This document shows positions 55,078-64,000 of a stretch of DNA of 64,000 bases, piece by piece. The number at the start of each line of letters is the position of its first letter. The first letter of the stretch is position 1. Position numbers and translations under genes: made by a program. The stretch is from Maricaulis sp. (lineage in GTDB: Bacteria > Pseudomonadota > Alphaproteobacteria > Caulobacterales > Maricaulaceae). The DNA is taken from assembly GCF_030149235.1 (NCBI RefSeq), contig NZ_JASBRW010000024.1, forward strand, positions 30,453 to 94,452. Reading direction: 5' to 3'. The notes beneath the pieces were generated by a model, which was not told the origin of the DNA, searched no databases, and saw only the letters and a list, made by a program, of their open reading frames with translations.

Positions 55078-55109
55078 AAAGCCCCGCCAGCGCATGCCGG
55101 CGGGGCTTT
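55078..55109. terminator. Bidirectional terminator between LytTR gene and pnp
   Basis: AAAGCCCCGCC (55078-55088) and GGCGGGGCTTT (55099-55109) flank AGCGCATGCC. A run of A on one side and T on the other allow use by the convergent LytTR (ends 55014) and pnp (ends 55135) genes. Confidence 0.88.
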
Positions 55110-55134
55110 GATCGTTCAGGAATGAACCCGGGAC

Positions 55135-57267
55135 TTAAGCCTCGGCCTCTTCTTCCTTCTTGACCTCTTCGCCAGTTTCCTGGTCGACGACTTTCATCGA
55201 CAGGCGAACCTTGCCGCGGTCATCGAAGCCGAGGAGTTTGACGTAAACTTCCTGGCCTTCTTCAACCACGTCAGACGGATGCTTCACGCGCTCATTCTTC
55301 ATCTGAGAGACGTGCACGAGGCCGTCTTTGGGACCGAAGAAGTTCACGAAGGCACCGAAGTCCATGACCTTGACGACTTTACCCTTGTAGATCACGCCTT
55401 CTTCCGGCTCTGCCGTCAGACCGTGGATCCAGTCGCGAGCAGCCTTGATCGACGCGGCATCCGAAGAGGCGATCTTAATCACGCCATCGTCATTGACGTC
55501 GAGCTTGGCGCCCGTGGTTTCAACGATCTCGCGGATCACCTTGCCACCGGAACCGATCACGTCGCGGATCTTGTCGACCGGGATCTGCATGGTCTCGATA
55601 CGCGGTGCAAACTCGCCGAGTTCATCGCGCGCCGTGTCGAGCGCCTTGGCCATCTCGTCGAGGATGTGCATCCGGCCACCCTTGGCCTGCTCGAGAGCAG
55701 TTTCCATGATGTCCTTGGTGATGCCCGCGATCTTGATGTCCATCTGCAGCGAGGTAACGCCTTCAGAGGTACCGGCGACCTTGAAGTCCATATCGCCGAG
55801 ATGATCCTCGTCACCGAGGATGTCGGACAGAACGGCAACGCCGTCCGGATCCTTGATCAGGCCCATGGCAATACCGGACACCGGGCGGGTGATCGGCACA
55901 CCGGCATCCATCATCGCCAGGGATGCACCGCAAACCGTCGCCATGGAGGACGAACCGTTGGACTCGGTGATCTCGGACACGAGACGGATGGTGTAGGGGA
56001 AGTCTTCCGCACCCGGGATAACGGCACGAACCGCACGCCAGGCCAGCTTACCGTGGCCGATTTCGCGGCGGCCCGGAGCCAGGCGGAAGGAGGTTTCACC
56101 GACGGAGTAGGGCGGGAAGTTGTAGTGGAGCATGAAGCGCTCCTTGTACGTTCCCGTCAGATCGTCGATGAACTGCTCGTCTTCACCGGTGCCGAGCGTG
56201 GCCACGACCATGCCCTGGGTTTCACCACGGGTGAACAGGGCCGAACCGTGCGTACGCGGCAGGATGCCAGCCTCGGCGACGATCGAGCGAACCTGATCAA
56301 GCGAGCGGCCGTCAATGCGCTTGCCGGTCTTGATGATGCCGCCGCGAACCACGGAAGCTTCAACCGACTTGAGCACGTCCTTGAGCACCGTCTCTTCGAT
56401 GCCGTCCGGATTTTCCTCGGTCTGCAGCAGAGCTGCGACAGCCTTTTCCTTCGCCGCGCCGACCGCTGCGTAACGCTCGGTCTTCTCGGTGATGGTGTAG
56501 GCCTGAGCAATCTCGTCACCGACGAGCTCGCGAACCTTGGCTTCTTCAGCAGAATGATCGGCCGGCTGGTAGTCCCACGGCTCTTTCGCCGCTTTCTCAG
56601 CCAGGCGAATGATGGCGTCGAGCACCGGCTGGAACGCCTCGTGACCGGCGACCACAGCACCGAGCATGACCTCCTCGGACAGCTCTTTGGCTTCCGATTC
56701 CACCATCATCACGGCGTCTTGCGTACCGGCAACAACCAGGTCCAGAGCGCTTTCCTGCATCTCGTCGACCTGCGGGTTGATGACATACTCGCCATCGATA
56801 TAACCCACGCGCGCAGCGCCGATCGGGCCCATGAAGGGCAGGCCCGACAGGCAAAGTGCCGCGGACGCGCCGACCATGCCGACGATATCCGGGTCATTTT
56901 CCATGTCGTGGGACAGGACGGTGATCATCACCTGGACTTCGTTTTTGAAGCCCTTGACGAACAGCGGGCGGATCGGACGGTCGATCAGACGCGAGGTCAG
57001 CGTCTCTTTCTCGGTCGGACGACCTTCACGCTTGAAAAAACCGCCAGGAATCTTACCGGCGGCGAAGTATTTCTCTTGATAGTTGACGGTCAGCGGGAAG
57101 AAATCAGCACCCGGCTTGACCTGCTTGACGCCGACGGCGGTGGCGAGAACCGTAGTCTCGCCATAGGTCACCATGACCGCGCCGTCTGCTTGCCGGGCGA
57201 CCCGCCCGGTTTCGAGAGTAAGCGGGCGTCCCGCCCACTCAATCGTTTCTTTCTGGATATCGAACAT
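55135..57267 (-). CDS. pnp: Polyribonucleotide nucleotidyltransferase
   Basis: The 710-residue 3'-5' phosphorolytic exoribonuclease is the core of the RNA degradosome. The first RNase PH-like domain starts [20 protein letters not shown]; the second contains [20 protein letters not shown] and [20 protein letters not shown] (metal site). It is followed by KH ([20 protein letters not shown]) and S1 ([20 protein letters not shown]) RNA-binding domains. Start ATG 57267, immediately downstream of rpsO (29 bases). Confidence 0.97.
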   Translation of the reverse strand: MFDIQKETIEWAGRPLTLETGRVARQADGAVMVTYGETTVLATAVGVKQVKPGADFFPLTVNYQEKYFAAGKIPGGFFKREGRPTEKETLTSRLIDRPIRPLFVKGFKNEVQVMITVLSHDMENDPDIVGMVGASAALCLSGLPFMGPIGAARVGYIDGEYVINPQVDEMQESALDLVVAGTQDAVMMVESEAKELSEEVMLGAVVAGHEAFQPVLDAIIRLAEKAAKEPWDYQPADHSAEEAKVRELVGDEIAQAYTITEKTERYAAVGAAKEKAVAALLQTEENPDGIEETVLKDVLKSVEASVVRGGIIKTGKRIDGRSLDQVRSIVAEAGILPRTHGSALFTRGETQGMVVATLGTGEDEQFIDDLTGTYKERFMLHYNFPPYSVGETSFRLAPGRREIGHGKLAWRAVRAVIPGAEDFPYTIRLVSEITESNGSSSMATVCGASLAMMDAGVPITRPVSGIAMGLIKDPDGVAVLSDILGDEDHLGDMDFKVAGTSEGVTSLQMDIKIAGITKDIMETALEQAKGGRMHILDEMAKALDTARDELGEFAPRIETMQIPVDKIRDVIGSGGKVIREIVETTGAKLDVNDDGVIKIASSDAASIKAARDWIHGLTAEPEEGVIYKGKVVKVMDFGAFVNFFGPKDGLVHVSQMKNERVKHPSDVVEEGQEVYVKLLGFDDRGKVRLSMKVVDQETGEEVKKEEEAEA

Positions 57268-57296
57268 ATCGTCTTTCGTACGGATAGTGTCGCGGA

Positions 57297-57566
57297 TTAA
57301 CGGCGCAGACCGAGTTTCTCGATCAGAGCCTTGTAGCGCGCCTCATCCTTCTTCTTCACATAGTCGAGAAGACGGCGGCGCTGAGAGACCATTTTAAGAA
57401 GGCCGCGACGGGAGTGGTTGTCCTTCTTGTGGGTCTTGAAGTGTTCGGTAAGGTTGGCAATCCGCTCAGAGAGGATTGCGACCTGGACTTCCGGCGAACC
57501 GGTATCGGCATTGCCACGGGCATGCTCGGAAATGAGTGCGCTTTTGCGCTCAGGCGTAATCGACAT
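57297..57566 (-). CDS. rpsO: 30S ribosomal protein S15
   Basis: The 89-residue S15 sequence binds the central domain of 16S r[63 protein letters not shown]. It is 29 bases upstream of pnp and 29 bases downstream of truB, as in the conserved truB-rpsO-pnp order. Confidence 0.98.
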   Translation of the reverse strand: MSITPERKSALISEHARGNADTGSPEVQVAILSERIANLTEHFKTHKKDNHSRRGLLKMVSQRRRLLDYVKKKDEARYKALIEKLGLRR

Positions 57567-57595
57567 CGTATGCTCCTGTATGTCGTATCGCCCCT

Positions 57596-58552
57596 TTACG
57601 GGGTCATGTTAAAAACGCGCGAGGGCTGGAATTTTCCCGCCTTCGCATCGCCCAATGCCACTGCCTGCCCGTTGTGTTCCGCCAGAACCAGAAAGGTGCA
57701 ATCCTTACCCGCTACGGTGAGCGGGCGGCGTTGCTCCTTGAGCTCTTGCGCTAGACGCGGGAGCAGGACGATCGAGCGACCCTGCTTCAATTGGAAGGCT
57801 TCCTCCTCGGATACGGCCAGCACCGGGATGTCGTCCAGTGCGGTCTGAACCGGGAGCAGAGCTTCCGAAGCGGCGCCCTTATGCGCCATTTCTTTCAAGA
57901 CGTCCAGCTTTGTGGACTCTGATTCCTCAAACGCACCAACGAGGGTCCGCCGCAGTTCGGCGATATGCCCCTCCGTGCCCAAGGCGTAAGCGACATCGCG
58001 AGCCAGCGAACGCACATAAACGCCCTTGCCGCAACGCATCTCAAACTCCGCATGATCGGTATCGGGACAACCGACGAGCTCCAGGCTGTCGACATAGACG
58101 CGACGGGCTTCCAGCTCGACGGTTTCTCCATCACGCGCCAGATCATACGCCCGCTCGCCATCCACCTTGATCGCCGAGAAAACTGGCGGAATCTGGTCAA
58201 TTTCTCCGATGAAGTCGGCCAGTGCGGCCTTGATCTCGTCTTCTTTGGGACGCTGGTCGGATGTGGCCACCACCTCCCCTTCGCGATCCAGCGTATCGGT
58301 CCGCGCGCCCCAGCTGATGGTGAAGCGGTAGACCTTCTCCCCGTCCATGGCGAAGGGAACCGTCTTGGTCGCCTCCCCCAGGGCAATCGGCAGAATACCC
58401 GTGGCCAGCGGATCCAGCGTGCCGGCATGACCAGCCTTTTTGGCGTTGAACACCCGCCGGACCGCCGAGACGGCCTGGGTTGATGTCATGTCGAGCGGTT
58501 TGTCGAGAACTATCCAGCCATGGATGTCCTCACCCTTGCGGCGTCGGGCCAT
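57596..58552 (-). CDS. truB: tRNA pseudouridine(55) synthase
   Basis: The 318-residue enzyme forms pseudouridine in the T-loop of most tRNAs. It contains [14 protein letters not shown], the catalytic Asp in [40 protein letters not shown] and the [15 protein letters not shown] motif. The C-terminal PUA-like region is retained. Start ATG 58552. The upstream gene rbfA is separated from it by an opposite-strand gene. Confidence 0.97.
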   Translation of the reverse strand: MARRRKGEDIHGWIVLDKPLDMTSTQAVSAVRRVFNAKKAGHAGTLDPLATGILPIALGEATKTVPFAMDGEKVYRFTISWGARTDTLDREGEVVATSDQRPKEDEIKAALADFIGEIDQIPPVFSAIKVDGERAYDLARDGETVELEARRVYVDSLELVGCPDTDHAEFEMRCGKGVYVRSLARDVAYALGTEGHIAELRRTLVGAFEESESTKLDVLKEMAHKGAASEALLPVQTALDDIPVLAVSEEEAFQLKQGRSIVLLPRLAQELKEQRRPLTVAGKDCTFLVLAEHNGQAVALGDAKAGKFQPSRVFNMTP

Positions 58553-58705
58553 TTTCTACTCCTCTGGCTCCGGGGGTCGGACCCGGTCGCGGGAAAGCGG
58601 GGGTCCTAAGCCAAGGCCGAAGATCGCGCAAGTCCGCTTCGACACGCTATTGAATGCGCATCGAATCCATACTTGAATTCCCATCCACCCCGGAGCCCGG
58701 CCCTT

Positions 58706-60043
58706 ATGCGACACGCTTACATCCTTCTGGCCCTGATGCTGGTTTTCACGCCCTCCGTCAGCGCCCAGACCGCGGACTACACAGCCCGTCTGGAGCGCCA
58801 TCTGGGGCCGCTGGCGCAAGGTCGTGATTTCTCTGGCATTGTCGGGGTTAGCCGGGGCGATCAATTGCTGGCCTATGTGCGGCTCGGCCACAGCAGCTGG
58901 GAGGATCAGGTCGCGTTTGACCCGGCCACTCGCTTCCATGCCGGCGAGGTCACCGGACTTCTCGTGCACGCGGTGATCCAGGAATTGGTGGAAGACGGAG
59001 TGCTGGACCCCGCTACACCCATCCAGAGCTATCTGCACGAATTCGATGGTCAGGCCGAACTGCCCATAAGCGCCTTGCTGAGCCACCAATCAGGGCTGAC
59101 CGGAGAGCTCAACCAGGAAGAGCTGCGAAGCTTGCGCTCGGACGATATTGTCGCCTGGGTGCGCGACCATACTCCGCTCACCGCGGGGCCGCATGACACG
59201 CAGCCCTCCGGCCTCAATCACGCCTTGCTGGTCGCCATCGCCGAGCGCGCCGGACGCGGCAGCTTCGAGACACTCACAGCGCTTCATGTCCTGAGCCCGG
59301 CGGGACTCACCAGCACATCTGTGTCTCGAGGAGAGGTCATCGGTGCAGCGCCGGTCTATCAGCCCGGCCCCGCCCCGCTCGAACTTGTCCGTCGCCCGAC
59401 ACCCACGGCGCTGCCGGGTTCCGGTGGGCTGATGACCAGCGTGGACGACATGCTCGCACTGGGCCGCTCCGTGGCCCGGCGCGAGATTGACCTGTTCAAT
59501 GATGATGGCTCCTTGCGTCCGCCCGCCCGCCTGGCGCGTTTCGGAGAGGAACCCCTGTATGTGCTTGGGTCCGGACTGAACCTGATCATGATCATTCCGG
59601 GCCAGGATCTCGTTGTCGCCTATGCCGGGAATATCGATAGCTACCCGAGCGCGGAAATCCTCCCCCTGCTGGCCACCGCCATGCTCGACGAAGCGGCAGC
59701 TGCACCGCTCGCGCGGCCAGGCTCAACAGCCCTGACCAACCAGATTGATGCAGCCGGGCAGTATCTCTCCCCCGATCTGGGGCCGGTACGGATCGAAGCC
59801 GGAACGCTGGGAATGGCCGTTATCATTGAAGCGACAGGGGAACGGCAATTCCTTTCACCGGTTGGCGAAGACCAGTTACTCTGGCGTCAGTTCAATACGC
59901 AGCTGACCCTGGACAAGAATGAAATGGGGCAGGTCACAGGGCTCACAGCCACGCGACGGCCCTTGACCCGCGGCGAGGAGCGCTTTGACATTCCGCGCCT
60001 CGATCTGCCGGATCAGGCCGCAGACGCGACGGCGCCGGACTAA
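58706..60043 (+). CDS. Secreted beta-lactamase-fold protein with lost catalytic residues
   Basis: The 445-residue protein has a signal peptide (LLALMLVFTPSVSAQ) and is organised like the S12 serine hydrolase family, including LLSHQSGL (125-132) and a C-terminal lipocalin-like tail. Where S-x-x-K should stand, the sequence is AGEVTGLLVHA (E81...G84), so both Ser and Lys are missing. The Tyr-x-Asn motif is degraded (PSGLNHALL). It is probably a non-catalytic binding protein. ATG 58706 is preferred to the TTG at 58673. It sits opposite to rbfA and truB, interrupting that conserved order. Confidence 0.8.
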   Translation: MRHAYILLALMLVFTPSVSAQTADYTARLERHLGPLAQGRDFSGIVGVSRGDQLLAYVRLGHSSWEDQVAFDPATRFHAGEVTGLLVHAVIQELVEDGVLDPATPIQSYLHEFDGQAELPISALLSHQSGLTGELNQEELRSLRSDDIVAWVRDHTPLTAGPHDTQPSGLNHALLVAIAERAGRGSFETLTALHVLSPAGLTSTSVSRGEVIGAAPVYQPGPAPLELVRRPTPTALPGSGGLMTSVDDMLALGRSVARREIDLFNDDGSLRPPARLARFGEEPLYVLGSGLNLIMIIPGQDLVVAYAGNIDSYPSAEILPLLATAMLDEAAAAPLARPGSTALTNQIDAAGQYLSPDLGPVRIEAGTLGMAVIIEATGERQFLSPVGEDQLLWRQFNTQLTLDKNEMGQVTGLTATRRPLTRGEERFDIPRLDLPDQAADATAPD

Positions 60044-60444
60044 TCGTCCTCGCCGTCGAGGTCCTGCTTGACCTCGGGCCGGGCCAGCAATTGATCGACC
60101 TGGCTTGCCGTGTCGAAACTGTTGTCGGCATGAAAGTGGAGCTCCGGCGTGAACTTCATGTCAATCTCGCGACCCAAACGCCCTCGCAGAAAGCCTGCCG
60201 TCTTGTTCAAAGCCGCTGCAAGCGCCTTGGCATCACCGCCGCCGAGCGGGGCGACATAGACCTTGGCGCTGCGCAGGTCCGGGCTCGGCCGGACTTCGGT
60301 TACCGAGATCATGACGCTTTCCAGCGCCGGGTCGCGGAACCCCTCCCGTGCAAGAATATCGACCAGGGCATGACGGACCAGCTCGCCAGCGCGTAATTGC
60401 CGCTGCGAGGGACCTTTGCTCTCATTGAAGCGCTTGGAACCCAT
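60040..60444 (-). CDS. rbfA: Ribosome-binding factor A
   Basis: The 134-residue KH-fold protein aids 16S 5'-end maturation and cold adaptation. It contains PSQRQLRAGELVRHALVDIL, VTEVRPSPDLRSAKVYVAPL, GFLRGRLGREIDMKFTPELH and FHADNSFD. ATG 60444 has AAGG 8 bases upstream; the earlier ATG at 60459 is also possible. Its stop interlocks with the convergent pseudo-hydrolase stop (CTAA). It must be transcribed from its own promoter because infB upstream is terminated (61275-61313). Confidence 0.95.
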   Translation of the reverse strand: MGSKRFNESKGPSQRQLRAGELVRHALVDILAREGFRDPALESVMISVTEVRPSPDLRSAKVYVAPLGGGDAKALAAALNKTAGFLRGRLGREIDMKFTPELHFHADNSFDTASQVDQLLARPEVKQDLDGEDD

Positions 60445-60630
60445 ATCGATACCTTCCATGCAACAGGGCGCGCGGGTGTACGCCCTTCACGCGCGAGAGG
60501 CAAGGCCGCCCCATGCTCCGATTTCGTCCCACCAGCACATCCCGTTCGTCACAAAACACCCGGAGACCTCTTTTTTCCAGTGCTTGGGATACTTATTCGA
60601 GGGTCAGACTTTGAAACGGTTGAGCCCGAC

Positions 60631-61137
60631 ATGCGCCCTGTACTTCTGACATCCGCGACCCTTGCCCTGACCCTGCTCAGCACCCCGCCCACCCTCGCGG
60701 ACGATGACCCGGTTGCCTTGGCTCAAGCCTATATCCATGCCTACGAGGCTCAGGACTTCGACGCCATGCTGGACTTCATGGCGGATGAGATGGTCTTCAT
60801 TGATCCGACCTCATTCGACCTCGTGCATGTTAGCGAGGCCGCAAACTGGACCGGGCCGGATGCGATCATCTCGGGCATCTCGGCCTGGAATATCCATAGC
60901 GGGGACTATCGCATCGAGCGCATCTACGAAGCCGCCGGGCGGGTCATCTTTGATGGCGCATTCGATGCCCGTATGGCCACCCCCGACGGCTTCCGGACCT
61001 TCCGCTACCCGATCGTCACCATCATCACGATCGAGGACGGACAGGTCATCGAACACCGCGATTACACCGGTCTCAATGATGTCATTGAAGTGACCGCCGC
61101 ATCAGAGGATTTGGAGCTGCCGTCCGGCACTCCATAA
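60631..61137 (+). CDS. Secreted SnoaL/NTF2-like protein
   Basis: The 168-residue protein has a signal peptide (LLTSATLALTLLSTPPTLA) and a cone-shaped SnoaL-like domain: DPVALAQAYIHAYEAQDFDA, MADEMVFIDPTS, IISGISAWNIHS, VIFDGAFDARMATPDG and a VIEHRDYTGL terminal strand. It may bind or isomerise a small ligand, but there is no identified substrate. It is opposite in direction to rbfA and infB, between them. Confidence 0.78.
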   Translation: MRPVLLTSATLALTLLSTPPTLADDDPVALAQAYIHAYEAQDFDAMLDFMADEMVFIDPTSFDLVHVSEAANWTGPDAIISGISAWNIHSGDYRIERIYEAAGRVIFDGAFDARMATPDGFRTFRYPIVTIITIEDGQVIEHRDYTGLNDVIEVTAASEDLELPSGTP

Positions 61138-61274
61138 GGAACAGGGTCGCATTCGACCAAATACCAGCCCGAGCACTCCGGTGGGGTGCGGCCCTGAACC
61201 CTTTCCACAAGCATTCATTGCCCGCGGAGTGTCCCCCCTCAAGACGCCTTCGACTTGAGAATACCGCAGGCATG

Positions 61275-61313
61275 AAAAAGGGCGGCCCGGTCAACCGGGC
61301 CGCCCTGTTTTTT
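61275..61313. terminator. Bidirectional terminator between infB and the SnoaL-like gene
   Basis: AGGGCGGCCCGG (61279-61290), loop TCAA, and CCGGGCCGCCCT (61295-61306), with A-run before and GTTTTTT after. For infB on the minus strand the T-run is TTTTT. It separates infB from the rest of the cluster. Confidence 0.9.
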
Positions 61314-61329
61314 CGATCATGAGCCGGGA

Positions 61330-63921
61330 TTAGTCTTCCAGCTTCCGGGCGACTTCAACAACGTCGAAGCACTCGATGAGATCACCCTTCTGGATGTCAT
61401 CATAGTTCTCGAACGCCATACCGCATTCGGTGCCGGCGCGGACTTCGGGAACCTCGTCCTTGAAGCGCTTGAGCGTTTTCAGCTCGCCTTCGTGGATCAC
61501 GGTATCGTCGCGCAGCAGGCGGACACCACAGCCACGCTTGACGACGCCTTCGGTGACGCGGCAACCGCCGACCTTGCCCACCTTGGTGATGTTGAAGACC
61601 TCGAGGATCTCGGCGTAACCGATGAAGTCCTCGCGCTTCTCGGGCGCCAGCATGCCTTCCATCGTTCCGCGAACGTCATCAATGACGTCATAGATGACCG
61701 AGTAATAGCGGATCTCGACACCTTCAGCCTCGGCCAGTTCACGCGCCTGCTTATTGGCACGGACGTTAAAGGCGAAGATCGGAGCGCCGGACGAGCGGGC
61801 CAGAAGGACGTCACTCTCATTCACACCGCCCGGGGCAGAGTGGATGACACGAGCACGGACTTCGTCATTGCCGATCTTCTCAAGCGACTGCTTGATCGCT
61901 TCGGCAGACCCCTGCACGTCGGATTTCACCAAGATCGGCATTTCCTGAACCTGGTCCTGCTTCAGGCGCGCCATCATCTGCTCGAGCGAAGCACCCGGAC
62001 CCGAGACCACACCGCTCGCATCACGCTGTTTGCGCTGACGGTATTCGGCGATCTCGCGGGCACGTGCTTCGCTTTCGACGACAGCGAAGACTTCGCCCGG
62101 CTCCGGCGCACCATCAAGGCCGAGAATTTCGGCCGGAACGGACGGACCGGCTTCGGTCAGCTGCTGGCCGCGCTCATTGGTCAGAGCGCGCACCTTGCCC
62201 CACTGGGAGCCGGCAACCACGATATCGCCCCGCTGCAGCGTACCGCGACGGACAAGAACGGTGGCGACCGGGCCACGCCCTTTGTCGACCTGGCTCTCGA
62301 TCACGACGCCTTCGGCATCACGTTCCGGATTAGCCTTGAGGTCGAGCAGTTCAGACTGCAGCGTGATCGCTTCAGTCAGCTCGTCGAGCCCCATGCGCTT
62401 GAGCGCGGAGACATTGACGGACTGGGTCTCACCGGACATTGCCTCAACAATGATCTCGTGCTGCAGCAGGTCGGTCAGCACCCGGTTCGGATCGCTGTCT
62501 TCCTTGTCGCACTTGTTCACCGCAACAATGATCGGCGTACCGGCCGCCTTGGCGTGGTTAATCGCCTCAATGGTCTGCGGCATGACGGAGTCATCGGCCG
62601 CGACGACGAGGATAACGATATCGGTCGCTTCCGCACCGCGCGAACGCATGGCGGAGAAGGCCGCGTGCCCCGGCGTATCGAGGAAGGTGATCTTCTCGCC
62701 GGATTTCAGCTGCACCTGATAGGCACCGATATGCTGGGTGATGCCGCCCGCCTCGCCGGACACAACGTCGGTCGAACGCAGCGCATCAAGCAGCGAGGTC
62801 TTGCCGTGGTCGACATGACCCATGACAGCGACGACCGGAGCGCGGGAAACCTTGCTCTCTTCGGCATCATCCTCGGCGATGAAGCCTTCCTCGACATCAG
62901 CCTCGGAGACGCGTTTGACCAGGTGACCAAACTCCTCGACGATCAGCTCGGCCGTGTCAGCGTCGAGCATGTCGTTCTGGCGCACCATCTGACCCTGCTT
63001 CATCAAAAGCTTGATCACGTCGATTGCACGCTCGGCCATACGGTTGGCGAGGTCGGACACGGTAATCGCTTCCGGCACGACGACTTCGCGCTGGATCTTG
63101 TCAGAGCCCGTACCGGTGTCCTGGCGGCGCTGCTTCTCGCGTTCGCGAGCGCGACGCACGGACGCCAGCGAACGCTGCCGCTCTTCGTCACCGTCGAGAA
63201 TATTCTGAATCGTCAGCTTGCCGCGACGGCGCGTATCGGTCTTGGCACGCTGCGGCTGCTTGGCAGCGCCGGCGGCATCGCCACCGGTGCGCTTCGACTT
63301 GATGCGGCCACCCAGGGCTTCAAGCGGATTGGCCGGCTCGGCCGGCGGCGTCGGCGCGCTGTCGCGGCGGGCCTGCGGCTTGTCACCGGAGGATTTGCGG
63401 CGCGGCTCGTCATCACGCTTGTTACGGCGCGCTTCTTCGGCAGCGCGAGCCGCTTCAGCTTCAGCCTTCGCCTGCGCTTCCTCAGCAGCAGCGCGGGCCG
63501 CAGCCTCTTCAACTTCACGCTTCTCGCGTTCGCGCTTTTCTTCGAGCGCGCGCTGTTCTTCCTCGGCACGGCGAACGCGGTCGGCTTCCGCCTTTTTCTT
63601 TTCCGCATCACGATCGGCCGCTTCAGCGCGAGCCCGTGCGATGGCGCGCTGACGCGCCAGCAGCTCTTCCTCGGACAGGCCGAGCTGACGCGCCTTGGCG
63701 GCGAGGCTGGATTCACCGGCCTTGGCTTTGCCGGCCGGAGCCTTCCCCTTGGCTGCGGGCGCCGTCTCCTTGCCAGGTGCGGCGACCCGCTTGCGCTTGG
63801 TCTCGACCACAACTGCCTTGGAGCGACCGCGCGCAAAGCTCTGCTGCACGGTTCCAGAGCCGGAACGGTTCAGCGAAAGCGGCCGGCGGCCAGAGGGCTT
63901 ATTATCGTCTGCGTCGCTCAT
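61330..63921 (-). CDS. infB: Translation initiation factor IF-2
   Basis: The 863-residue GTPase delivers initiator tRNA to the ribosome. It has a long low-complexity N-terminus rich in Lys, Arg, Ala and Glu (about residues 20-280). The G domain follows: G1 [16 protein letters not shown]3 [10 protein letters not shown]4 NKCD. Domains II-IV include [19 protein letters not shown] and, near the C-terminus, a G-C-rich [16 protein letters not shown] 63921 is chosen (AAGG upstream); earlier in-frame codons are basic leader-like sequence. The standard infB-rbfA order is broken here by the SnoaL-like gene. Confidence 0.97.
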   Translation of the reverse strand: MSDADDNKPSGRRPLSLNRSGSGTVQQSFARGRSKAVVVETKRKRVAAPGKETAPAAKGKAPAGKAKAGESSLAAKARQLGLSEEELLARQRAIARARAEAADRDAEKKKAEADRVRRAEEEQRALEEKREREKREVEEAAARAAAEEAQAKAEAEAARAAEEARRNKRDDEPRRKSSGDKPQARRDSAPTPPAEPANPLEALGGRIKSKRTGGDAAGAAKQPQRAKTDTRRRGKLTIQNILDGDEERQRSLASVRRAREREKQRRQDTGTGSDKIQREVVVPEAITVSDLANRMAERAIDVIKLLMKQGQMVRQNDMLDADTAELIVEEFGHLVKRVSEADVEEGFIAEDDAEESKVSRAPVVAVMGHVDHGKTSLLDALRSTDVVSGEAGGITQHIGAYQVQLKSGEKITFLDTPGHAAFSAMRSRGAEATDIVILVVAADDSVMPQTIEAINHAKAAGTPIIVAVNKCDKEDSDPNRVLTDLLQHEIIVEAMSGETQSVNVSALKRMGLDELTEAITLQSELLDLKANPERDAEGVVIESQVDKGRGPVATVLVRRGTLQRGDIVVAGSQWGKVRALTNERGQQLTEAGPSVPAEILGLDGAPEPGEVFAVVESEARAREIAEYRQRKQRDASGVVSGPGASLEQMMARLKQDQVQEMPILVKSDVQGSAEAIKQSLEKIGNDEVRARVIHSAPGGVNESDVLLARSSGAPIFAFNVRANKQARELAEAEGVEIRYYSVIYDVIDDVRGTMEGMLAPEKREDFIGYAEILEVFNITKVGKVGGCRVTEGVVKRGCGVRLLRDDTVIHEGELKTLKRFKDEVPEVRAGTECGMAFENYDDIQKGDLIECFDVVEVARKLED

Positions 63922-63947
63922 ACGAGCCTTCCAATTCGGCTTTCGTT

Positions 63948-64000
63948 TCACGTTTCCCCGCGGTAGCCGATCACCACGAAGCCGCACTCTTCAGTCGCAG
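63948..64000 (-). CDS. Possible C-terminal end of the gene upstream of infB
   Basis: The frame is open from the right edge of the window to TGA at 63948-63950, encoding [16 protein letters not shown]. It ends 26 bases before infB, and in relatives nusA or a YlxR-type RNA-binding protein lies there. Too short to identify. Confidence 0.3.
   Translation of the reverse strand, partial: ATEECGFVVIGYRGET

Noticed and set aside
55279..57300. 673-codon antisense open frame over pnp
   Set aside because: Same reason; it mirrors the pnp coding sequence.
61492..63966. 824-codon antisense open frame over infB
   Set aside because: High-GC genomes give long antisense frames because third positions are G/C; its protein has no recognisable domain, whereas infB on the other strand is unequivocal.

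Overview
The window is GC-rich, gene-dense chromosomal DNA of an alphaproteobacterium. Gene content and order (fabA-fabB-fabI, mutM / ubiE-ubiB / coaBC / dut, dnaA-dnaN-recF-gyrB, and codon use strongly biased to G/C at third positions) fit a marine Caulobacterales/Maricaulales-type organism. That placement is inference from gene families, not a database match. About 62 protein genes and one tRNA are supported. I see no prophage, insertion sequence or CRISPR array.

Layout. 1-9 kb: an open-ended ORF, a secreted FliL-like protein, the bioB-phhB pair, a VanZ-like protein, an AGCS sodium:amino-acid symporter, an S41 protease, a lipoprotein, a FemAB/GNAT-like transferase with a tiny divergent membrane protein, an SDR reductase and a secreted TonB-C-domain protein. 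9.2-11.5 kb: three tiny membrane proteins in tandem, a TraB/GumN protein, and a divergent membrane-protein/XRE-regulator pair with a palindrome at its promoter. 11.6-11.9 kb: tRNA-Arg(CCG) followed by two spaced copies of its own 3' end. 12-21 kb: an Old-Yellow-Enzyme homologue, an ABC ATPase, a small zinc protein, a DASS carboxylate transporter, polA, and a DUF1254/DUF1214 pair.

20.8-30.8 kb is the replication-gene region, all on the minus strand: dnaA, dnaN, recF, gyrB and rpsT (S20). A TetR-LysE-CPBP module with a second divergent CPBP protease and a 30-bp palindrome sits between recF and gyrB. A 31-nt strictly alternating purine/pyrimidine tract lies just upstream of gyrB. The DnaA homologue lacks the arginine that normally serves as arginine finger. 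30.9-43 kb: enoyl-CoA hydratase, mutM, a CarF/TMEM189-type plasmalogen desaturase homologue, ubiE, ubiB, a stand-alone protoglobin, coaC and coaB as two overlapping genes instead of one fused gene, dut, cysK, a serine hydrolase, a Pif1/RecD-like helicase and a MoeB/ThiF enzyme.

43-55 kb: a metallo-beta-lactamase-fold protein, an SH3-like secreted protein, the unsaturated fatty acid cluster fabA-fabB-fabI, a porin, an S9 glutamyl-endopeptidase-like protease, a 2OG-Fe(II) oxygenase, and an acyltransferase divergent from a membrane-bound LytTR regulator. 55-64 kb: the conserved translation/RNA cluster infB, rbfA, truB, rpsO, pnp on the minus strand, interrupted by two opposite-strand genes for secreted proteins. 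One of these is a beta-lactamase-fold protein that has lost its catalytic Ser and Lys. Several strong terminators sharing a GCCCCGCC stem separate these units.
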